Positions 50,201-61,200 of a stretch of DNA of 64,000 nucleotides are shown piece after piece (within the stretch, counting starts at the first letter, position 1; each line of letters starts with the position of its first letter). The notes beneath the pieces are model-generated. The model was not told the origin of the DNA and did not search any database. It was given only the letters and a program-made list of their open reading frames with translations. This DNA comes from Pagrus major (taxonomy: Eukaryota; Chordata; Actinopteri; Spariformes; Sparidae). The position numbers and the translations under genes were made by a program. The stretch is from the NCBI RefSeq assembly GCF_040436345.1, contig NC_133221.1, forward strand, positions 31,323,589 through 31,387,588, in the 5' to 3' direction.

Positions 50201-53200
50201 CTAACAAGGAAAAACTGCCCTTTCATCTGGGAATCATCTCTCTTTTTTTCTTAGGTTATAACCCCTGAAGAGATTGTTGACCCCAATGTGGATGAGCATT
50301 CAGTCATGACCTACCTGTCCCAGTTCCCCAAGGCTAAACTGAAGCCTGGTGCACCTCTACGACCCAAACTCAACCCCAAGAAGGCCCGCGCCTACGGGCC
50401 AGGTACACACATACGCACACATGTGCAGCTAGACTTCAACAAGGAAACAAATGCAGTTGTGATGTGTTGAGCTGAGCAGCTGGACCAGTTTGGATCATTT
50501 ACATGTTTACAGCCAAAGACCCGAAAACTAAGTTTAGTCCAGCAGGTTGCAGTTTGAGCTCATCCACACCTGCAGTCCCATCTGTGTTAGTCAGGACATT
50601 TTCATGTACTGTCCCTTCTATCCTACCTGAAGGTGTCGAGCCGGTTGGTAACGTTGTGATGAAGAAGGCTGTGTTCACTGTCGAGACCATCAGTGCGGGA
50701 ATGGGAGAGGTGCTGGTTTACGTGGAGGACCCTGCAGGACACAGAGAGGAGGTGAGACAAAGTCCTGGTCAGATACTGTCTCTGATCTTTCTGGTCATCA
50801 TGGCACATCAGTTTGTTAACTTTTTAAAACCTTCCTACAGGCTAAAGTGACAGCCAACAATGATAAGAACCGTACCTACTCTGTCTTCTACATCCCTAAA
50901 GTCACAGGCATGCACAAGGTAAGGTCCACTTATTTTAATGCAGAAGACTGTGATATGACTCTCTAAGGTCATGTGGACTGTTGACTGTGTATAGGTCAAA
51001 GATACTGGAAAGTGACACAGTATTAATTGATGTGTTGTACTTAAGTGCAGTTTTGAAATACTTTTACTTGCTACTTTACAGGGAAGTGTACCTTTTACTC
51101 CTATACATTTATCCTAAGAGCTTTGGAACAGTTACTTTGGATATTTTCAAGAGTATTTATCATGTATGAAAAATACCTGATGCTCCGCTCTTTGGAAAGA
51201 GAGATGACTTCTTAAAGTTTGTTTCTCCTCCAAAAAATATTTTTTTTAGGAATTAATTAATTCTTTTTTTTATGAAGAGTGTTTTAGGAATATTTCAATG
51301 TTTTTCAATGCAAATGAACTTGTTTTAAGAATCAATTATGAATTCTAGGGATGCACGATATGGATTTTCACATTTCTGTATTTTCAAGAGTTTCCAACCT
51401 GTAGTTAATTCACACCTGAGGGTAAGAGGCTCAGATGTAGTGATCAAAGATGGATGATTTGATATTCCACAGCTCTAATACATTTTGTCGTGTTAAAACT
51501 CTTTTAACACAACTTTTTCGTTAAGGAGCTGTAAAGGTGCATACCGTCACTTACTGTATCCCAGTGTGTAAATGCTGCACTTCAGTCCATTAAAGCAACT
51601 TGGCTTCATACTATCATCTCTATTCATCAGCTATCATTTCAAAGATAGGATAAATAGCTTATAATATTAATTCATGAATATATATTGTGCATCCCTAATA
51701 ACTTAACTGCCAACTTGCCTTATTCTGTAATGTTAAAGATACAGACGCTTATTTTTAGAACATTTAATTTAATAACATGTTGAAATATTGCCAGTGCACT
51801 GCAGGCTTTATAGGACTTCATTACAGACAGCTATCTGTTTGTATGATCAAGGTTACCAGCTACAACACGAACACTGCTCACAAATGCATCAGTAATTATG
51901 ATTCTTAGATATATGACAAGTACTTTAAGTGCATTAAGCAGGTAATACTTCTCCTCTTTTACTTAAGTAGGATTTTGAATCTAGGACTTTGACTTGTGAC
52001 GTCTGTCTGTCTGTCTGTCTGTCTGTCGATCTAGATTAATCAATTAAAAATGATCCATTTATCATATTTGACATTGTTTTCTGCTAAAATGCACAATTGC
52101 CCATTAGAAGATGAGCTTCCCACTACTGCAGCTAGTGGCAGTGTTTGCTGTAGGTCTGAAACTCCTGCAGCACAGTCCACTGTCAAAACCATCCCACTTT
52201 TAGTGTCACGTCGCACTGACATGATCACATACAAATATATTTTATGACTTTAATAAAATGACTGCCTACAGCAGGCAAAAGAGAATGTTTAATACTTTAA
52301 GATGATTACATATCATAATTCAGAGTTCCAGACCCAATTTTCACTCTCCTCTTTTTGTTTTGAAGGTGACAGTGTTGTTTGCAGGACAGCACATCTCTAA
52401 GAGCCCCTTTGAGGTGGAGATCGGCATGGCTCAAGGAGACTCGAGCAAGGCCACAGCCCAGGGACCAGGCCTCGAGCCATCAGGAAACATCGCCAACAAA
52501 TCCACCTACTTTGACGTCTACACAGCAGGTAAGAACATGGATGACGTGTAAGGTTGATTTCTAATTGCTGGACTCGGTAACACTCTTCTAATATTAGTGC
52601 CAACTGGAGCACGGGTTGCTAATGAGTGCTGCAGGTCCTAAAACCCAGAAAAAAAGTTAGCATTTCTGTACTTCCCGTTCCCTCATCTCAATGTCAATAG
52701 GTTTTTGAGCTCAGAAAATCTGCATGGATATTTTATTGCATGTTTTAACTCCTATCATCATTGTCATATTATGAATCTCCCTCCCTTTCCTCTCAGGTGC
52801 TGGCATTGGCGAGGTGGAGGTGATGATAATGGACCCAGCTGGCAAGAAGAACACTGTGACTTGCACCATCGAGGATAAGGGCAACAGTAGCTACCGCTGC
52901 ACCTACAAACCCACCCAGGAGGGCCAGCACACCATCTACGTCACCTTCGCTGGGGGTCAGATCAGCAAGAGCCCCTTCATGGTCACCGTGGGAGAGGGTA
53001 AGAGCTCCAGGTTTGATTCGTGAGCAGCCCGCCTCTTCTAGTCCTATGACAGTATCACTGAGACACCGTGTTTATAAGTCATTCTGTGACACATTCTGTG
53101 CTTGAATGTTTGTCCTGCAAATGACCAAAATGACATAAATGGAAGTCTCAGTGACTGTTAGGTGTAACGACATCCACTGTATATCCTTCGAGATGTGCTC

Positions 53201-56200
53201 TCTCTTTGCTGTTTTTCTTTACTTGTGTCTAATGCTATCTGTCCTTTTTTTCTGCCATTTTGCCGGATGCCGGGTCCTCTCTTCTCTCCCCCGTCCTCCT
53301 TCCAGTCTTCTCTTTAATAGAGGCCCGCTGGTGTCTGTCCTCTCTCTGGAACGGCCCCTTCCTTCTGCTGTCATTTCCTGTTTCCTAGGATCTCTCTTGG
53401 GTACCAACAGTGTGCATGAGTGTGTTAGATGTGTGTGTATGTAGATATTATACTGTTATGCGTTACTGTGTATGTCTTGTGTGAAATCTTGACTTGGAAC
53501 TGACTTCCCTCTGTAGACCTGTTTTATATGTGCAGTCTGTGTCATCTGCCTGTCGAGCTCTAATCTCAAACCGGCTCAACATCTCCGTGAGCAGAAACCC
53601 TACCAACAACTTGACAAACACATTGTCAGATTCTGATGGAAGAATACAAACATTAAGCTGTAGCTTGTGGTTGCCCAGGAAACAGATGCCTCATTTCTTA
53701 AGTTGGTCAGCTATTAGTTTAATTTATTATCATTTCAGGAATTCAAACCACAACATTACAACAATTACAATCATAGACCGACAAAACAAAACGTCATTGT
53801 CAGACAGCACAGAATGCTTAATAATGAAGAAAAGGGTTTCTATCTATTTAGGCACCCTTTATGACAGTAACACAAGAGAAGAACCGTCATAAATCCACAG
53901 AACTGACTTGATAATCAGATATGCAGATATTTCTCTCAAGTTGGCTAATATTGGCTAACATTAGCCACCATTAGCAACTGGTCATACCAGACCTGGGGCC
54001 TCATTTATACAGACTCGAGATCAGTTTTAATCTTAGCAGAAAAGCAGTAGAAAGTCCTTACTCTGACATGGAAATGATCTGATCTCTCAGCAGAACTGAC
54101 AAATGCTAATGGGTCATTGCAATAGCCCAATATCACAAATCACAATTTGCCTCTTTAAAATAAAGTCTGCAGTGATAAAATGTCCATAATTCATAATTAG
54201 TTTAATCTTCATCTGAATGAGTTAAAGAGTTTGGGCTGGACCTGCTCTCATTGGAAAGTGTCATGAGATAACGTTTGTTGTGAATTGGTGCTATACAAAT
54301 AATAATTGAATGATTGACTGATTGATTGATCTGCACTTGTAAGTGCTATGAAGTTGTTATAAATGGATTTTGGGATTCATCGTCTGCCATTTTATACAAT
54401 TTGGCAGTAGTTTCTTTTAAATGGCTTATAGCTGATTTATAAGGTGATTCAGTTATTTATCAACCATTCATCAAACCATGAGGTATAACCTATTGACTAT
54501 TTGTGCCTTATTAGACAGTGTAGGTGAGAAACATGTTGAACCATCAGTGTCTGTTGGAGAAGAAGTTTTTCAGATTTCCCATTGATCTTAAACATGACAG
54601 TTTTTCTTGGTTTTAGTTTTCTGATCACATTGCTGCTGAGCCAGGCAGACCTTCTTGTTGATACCATTTGTCACAGTGGTTCTACTATACTATACTATAC
54701 ACATTAAAACAGATTTTAATAGAATGAAATATACAATTATCCTTGTTCTTACAGAGCCAAGTAGTCCACTCCCTTGAAATTATCTTGCGCCTCTTTTCCT
54801 GCGGGGTTTCCTTTGCTCCCTGCAGGGCGTCCAACTGTGACTCAGCAGCTCCTAATTCATACACTTGTAATCCAGAGATATGAAGGACACGCCACTTCCT
54901 GTGTTACTTCCTTTACTGTGGTGTCTGAGTTCCCTCTGTGGAATAAGATAGATGGATAAGGGGCACAGGATGGGTGTGCAGAGTAGGAGGAGGGCTGGAA
55001 AGGACTAAAAGTGAAAAGCAGAAAGTTTTCCCTTAAGCCTTCACCCTTCTTGAAAATGATGGATATACTGTTGGAATGGAAATAGTTTGGGTCTCATATC
55101 ATTCACCCCGCACCTCATTTCTCTTCTCCCCACTGAAACCACCACTGAACTCACATGTGGTCATAATGTTGGAGTGGGAATACTGAGAGCTGCTCACTGT
55201 CTGTTTCTTACTCTTTCATTGTGTGTCTCTCCACAGCATGTAACCCCAGCCTCTGCAGAGCAAAGGGTCGTGGTCTGCAACCAAAGGGCCTGAGGGTGAA
55301 GGAGACTGCAGACTTTAAGGTTTACACCAAAGGAGCCGGCACCGGAGAGCTCAAAGTCTCCATCAAGGGACCCAGTGAGTTAAACTGCAAACATCAGTCA
55401 TGTGTTTACTGTTGCTAGTTGATCTATGGCTAAGCATCATTAATACATGGTACATTTATAGATAATTCAAGTTTAGTTAAGTTATTTGACTGTTAACAAA
55501 CAATGAAATGCTTTATAAACCATTTGTTAGGGATTTGTAAAGGTTTATAAAGTCAGTCGACAAATCTTCTACAGAGACCACTTTTAACAAAAAAACAAAC
55601 GAATAACACACAAATCACATGAAATCATTCATCCTTCAGTGAAAAGCCCTAGACATGCAGTGGGTGCCTAGTCTCAAAAATAGGGAGGTGCACGACCACA
55701 TGGTGTGATAATTTAAAGAGACCACATGCAGGACACAAGAGGTGTGATGATGATGTCACTTTTGGTGCACACGTACCGGGGATACTGCATTAAGAGCAAA
55801 CAAAGCTTTACAGCTTTACTTCCTCAGAAGCACATTGACCAAACACAGCCCAGCCATTTACTAAGCACTGACCTGGTCTTGTTTACAGAGTAAGTTCACC
55901 TGAAATGTAAAAACTCAGTCATCATCTCCTCCCGCCATATTGATGGAAATTCAGGTGAAGTTTCATAGTCCACAAAACATTTCTGGAGCTTCACAGTAAA
56001 ACAGTGTTGCAGCATTAGGGATGGGTACCGAAATTCGGTACTTTTTTGGTACCGACCGAAATGGGCCCGAAGTACCGAGTATCGATTCACGTGAAGTCAA
56101 TCGGTACTACGTTTCGGTACCTAAACGCCCGTTTTTTGTTTTTTTTTGCACTTGAACGCACCTTTACGTCTTGCGTGTGGCCACGGTAAGCGTAATTACG

Positions 56201-58223
56201 TCAGTTGTAGCTGATCAGTGAACATGGCGGACCGCAAGCGCTCCAAAGTATGGCTCCATTTCACAAGGATTGACGCAGACAGTGCACGCTGCAACATTTG
56301 CGATGCCAAGTGCAAAGCCGGCCATGGAAACACCACCAACCTGAGGAAGCACTTGGTGAAACACAAAATTCTCATGAAGGCGGACGAGTGCACCATTTTC
56401 GAAAGCCGAAAGCAGGCTGCTACCGCTCGCCCAGCAGCTACAGTCACCGCCGCAGCAGCAGCCGGCGGTTCCGCACCTGCAGCTGCCGGCATCGAGGGAG
56501 AAGAATCAGGGTCAAAAATCGACGACGACAACGATTCAATAATAATAATAAAGTGTCATACTGTATGGTTCTTGATGATTGTTCTTGATTTTGTTTGTTA
56601 TAGGTTCTAATGTTTAAAAAAAGTACAGTGTACAGTAATTTATTTTGAATTTATTTATTTTTTGAGTTACCTACTTTCTTACACACATTTTTGTCAAGTT
56701 CTTCCACATGTTATTGAGAAATAAATGTTCTAAATTTGAAGTTTTAACTATTTATTAAAACAACTTTAATTACATATGCAAAAAAGTACCGAAAACTGGT
56801 ACCGAAAAATACCGGTATCGATTTGCAGGTACCGAGTATCGGTACCGTATCGGTTCAGATGTGAAAGGTACCCATCCCTATGCAGCATTCTGCTAAACAA
56901 CTGAAGTAGCTGGAGACTTAACTCTGTCTTTGGCCAAAATCATAATAATAATACTATGCTACTGATAAAATGTTGAAGTCAAAGCTTGTTGTGTTGCCTC
57001 TTGAAAGCTGTGTTGGGTGGGCTTATAATACAGTTAATGTTGCCTTCTAACAAGGAACCTCTGTTTGCAGAGGGTCTTGAGGAGCCTTGTAAAAGGAAAG
57101 ATCTCGGAGATGGTGTGTATGGCTTTGATTATTACCCCACTACACCTGGAACATACACCATCACCATCACCTGGGGCGGACAACACATCCCCCGCAGGTA
57201 AACACTCAAATGGGCACAAATGCTACAATGAAACCACATTGACTTGTCATTGTGACTGTGATTGTGATTATGACTCTGCTCGTACAGTCCCATTGAGGTC
57301 AAGATTGGTGCTGAGGCCGGCCAGCAGAAGGTGAGGGCCTGGGGTCCAGGGCTAGAGGCTGGCATTGTTGGAAAATCTGCTGACTTTGTGGTGGAGGCTG
57401 TTGGAGACAACGTCGGGACACTGGGTGAGGACGTCAGAGAGACAACAGATAACACGGGAGAAGATTTCCGAAGTAAATACTGTTGTTAGTATCCAAAGTT
57501 TTTCTAACTTGCTGCGTTTGTTATTTCCTGGTCAGGTTTTTCAGTGGAAGGTCCGTCTCAGGCTAAGATTGAATGTGACGACAAGGGCGATGGATCCTGT
57601 GACGTGCGCTACTGGCCCACAGAGCCTGGGGAGTACGCCGTGCATGTGCTCTGCAACAATGAAGACATCCAACACTCTCCCTTTATGGCTGAGATCGTCA
57701 ACCCACCAGGCAAAGACTTCTACCCCGACAAGGTATGCACCTAACCAGGGACACTGCAACAAAACATGCATACAATGTAAAACTCTTATCTCTTTTAGTG
57801 TTACAATAGTTTTTTTCCCCTAAATTTCTATGAATGTGTTATTCCAGGTTAAGGCATATGGTCCAGGCCTTCAGAGCAGTGGTTTGGCTGTTGGAAAGCC
57901 TACCGAGTTCACTGTTGATGCCAAGCAAGGAGGAAAAGCTCCTCTGAAGATTGTGGCTCAGGTAGGGCTGTATGTGATTCAGCATATGACTAGAAATGTA
58001 CTGCATGTGTAGGGTCATCTGGCCCTCATTCAGTCCCTCCAACACCTCCTGTTTTGTACATATTCAATTGAACAGTTCCACTATTAATTTCACTTTTCAT
58101 GCAGATTGATTCCCCCCTCTTAGAGAGTCTGTGCACGCCGCTGGCCTATGTTTGACAGCCTCTCAGTGGTGATTGACAGACTAACACACCAGATTTAACA
58201 ACATGCATGCCCCTTTTAAAAAT

Positions 58224-58272
<49 letters not shown>

Positions 58273-61200
58273 TATACATATTCTATAATAAATGTTTTAC
58301 ACAGCTTCTGAAATTTTGATTTGAATATCTGTCTCTCACTCACTGAGCAGGATATGGTGCAACAGAACAGTAAAGTTGTCCAGTGTCAGTAACAGGCTGT
58401 GATAAGGGCAAGAAGGTGTGAAAATTTGTCATAAAATCGGTGTGACCTTAGGAGGAAACCAGGAGAAAATTGTGAGGGATGGCAAGTATGCTTTAAACTA
58501 TTGTCCTATTTAATTCTTGTGTTGTCCATATCTGCACAGGATGGTGAAGGTACTCCTGTGGATGTACAGGTTAAGGATAATGGCAATGGCACCTACGCCT
58601 GTTCATATACCCCACGTAAACCTGTGAAACACACTGCCATGGTCTCCTGGGGAGGAGTCAACATCCCCGACAGCCCATTCAGAGTGAGTACACATGGAGG
58701 GAGTTTGTTTCTGCTGCAGTTTATATTAACATTTTATCAGTGAACAGTTTCTGTAGCTGCGCTGTTTTCAACCACAGATGAATATCGGAGCAGGCTGTCA
58801 TCCAAACAAGGTGAAGGTGTCAGGACCTGGGGTGGCCAAGACCGGCCTCAAGGCCTTCGAGCCAACATACTTCACTGTTGACTGCGCAGAGGCTGGTCAA
58901 GGTAGGCTACTTAAAGCTGTTGCATATCACCCAGCTCTGCAGTTCAGCCTTACTGAGCGTATTTCAGCCCATTGTTTCGGTTTACCTGAGCAGCTGAAAG
59001 GATTTCTGTGTTTGGTTGACTTTTGTCTCTGTCCTCAGGTGACATCAGCATAGGAATCAAGTGTGCCCCGGGAGTGGTGGGACCTGCAGAGGCAGATATT
59101 GACTTTGACATAATAAGAAATGACAACGACACATTCACCGTCAAATACACCCCACCTGGAGCAGGCAGCTACACCATCATGGTCCTGTTTGCTGACCAGG
59201 TGAGTTGAAGTCATGTATTTTTTGTAGCATGACTGACAGCAGAATGTGCCTTGTAGGATTGAGTGTATTCTGTCTGTTAAGATGTTTGTGTTGGTTGTTT
59301 AGGCTATTCCGATGACGCCCATCAGGATCAAAGTGGATCCTTCTCATGATGCTAGCAAAGTCAAAGCAGAGGGACCAGGACTCAGCCGCAGTGGTAAGGA
59401 GGTTAAACTAAACTAAACTTCTAGTTGAGGGGAATTCTAACTGAATTGCAGTCCTGACTCATGTGAACTCATGAACTGCTCTTTCTCTCTCAGGTGTTGA
59501 ATTGAATAAGCCCACTCATTTCACTGTGAGCACCAAAGGAGCAGGAAAGGCCAACCTGGATTGCAACTTCAGCGGCCCAGCCAAAGGAGAGGCTGTCAAA
59601 GACTTTGAAATCATCAACAACCATGACAACACACACACTGTGAAATACACACCTGTGCAGCAGGTAAAATGGGAGAATCATGCAGATACATATTTTGATA
59701 TGTAAACACATCCTGTCTCTTTAGTGCTGCAGTCTCCTCCACACCTCTTTCTATACACATTTAAAGAACAGACAATTGGGCAAAAACACTTTTTTTACCC
59801 AGAGTTAGATGAGAATATCAGGATAAATCTCCTGAAACTCATGTCTGTGCGCTCAGTGTTAAGATAGTAAATTACATGCCTCGTGTACTAACAGGAAATA
59901 ATGGTAATAAAAAAAATAAGTTGTGGTTTCACAGGGAGTGAGCTGAAATCAGCTCTTACTGACCCGGTGAAGTGACTCCCTGGAGCCCATTAGTTACAAA
60001 TGAAACCACAACTTTTTGTTTGTGTACAGTTTAACAGTGCAATATGTAACAATAGGTCACCTGTCAAGTTCATACTACAAACAAATAGCAGGCAGCATAT
60101 CACCACAGTAACCACTAACTGTAGCTGCCATTAGCTCAATTAGCTCAGTTAGCTCAGTTAGCTGTGCAGCTAGTGGAGTAGGAGCTCTGAGCGAATTATG
60201 GTAGGGAGCAATGCCAAAATGATCAACAGAACTTAAACTGGGCTTAGCATGTCAAACTTTTCTCTCAACTGGATGCAATCATGGACATTTTTATGCTTTC
60301 TGTGGATAAAATGAATATGAATAATAGCTAAATCTTTTCACAATGTATTCAAGTGTTTTGCAAACAATCATAGTTTATTTGTGCAAATGTTTTGATCTTC
60401 AGAAAGTTCAGAAACTGTCATTTTCTTGGTCACTCAGAAACAGGCTGGATTTGTGAGCTGTTACTGTTTCAAGTTGGGTCTTAGGTTATGCTGTAAGTTC
60501 AGGCAGCACCTTGAACTTACAGTTCAGAACTTTCCACCTTTTCCCACATAATAGTTTGTATGATCACATCTATCTTCCTCCTGTCGTTTCTGCCTCAGGG
60601 TCCTCTTGGAGTTGCTGTGACCTATGGTGGAGATCACATTCCCAAGAGCCCCTTTAATGTTGCTGTGGCCCCCACAGTGGACCTCAGCAAGATCAACATC
60701 ACAGGCCTGGGAGACAGTACGTACTCTCCTGTCACCTTTTGATCTTTTGTTGAACATACGGTACATAACCAGAGCTGAAGAGAGTTTCTGTTCAGTCATT
60801 GTTTTCATTCTTTCCACGATACAGAGAAAATGATCTTGTTTTACTCTTGAACTATACCATTTCTCCTGTTTGTATGGAAGCCCATTGCTGCCAGGAAAAG
60901 GATGAAAAATGCATTATAGATAATAATGATTATGAGTTACTGAGTTGTAAGTAAAAATTTGGGCTAACCACAAATATTTACCATGTGTTTTCATCAATTA
61001 TTTCTTTTCATGGTTGTCTACATTAAACACCTATCATGTATTATCTGGAATAGTCCTTTTCCAACCAGTCGCTTTGCTCTGTGTGAAATTGTTATTCTAG
61101 AGATGACTGTTGGCAAAGACCAGGAAGTGACTGTCAAATCAAAGGGTGCTGGCGGTCAGGGCAAGGTAGCTGCCAAGGTGACGGGGCCATCAGGGAAGCC

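Larger units (their letters stand above)
50919..52365. other. flna intron 6 with nested repeats
   Basis: Holds a hAT-like MITE at 51,346-51,697 inside what look like two halves of a common fish repeat (ACTTTTACTTGCTACTTTAC at about 51,060 and CTTTTACTTAAGTAGGATTT at about 51,955), and a (CTGT)n run at 52,001-52,027. Confidence 0.5.
55375..57070. other. flna intron 9 with a nested hAT insertion
   Basis: Bases 55,890-56,015 and 56,881-56,960 are one interspersed repeat (a copy is at 34,020-34,160) split by the hAT element at 56,016-56,880. No exon. Confidence 0.7.

Noticed and set aside
49735..50226. 163-codon minus-strand open frame in flna intron 3
   Set aside because: No domain, no splice context, and low-complexity-free but unremarkable composition; best explained by chance.
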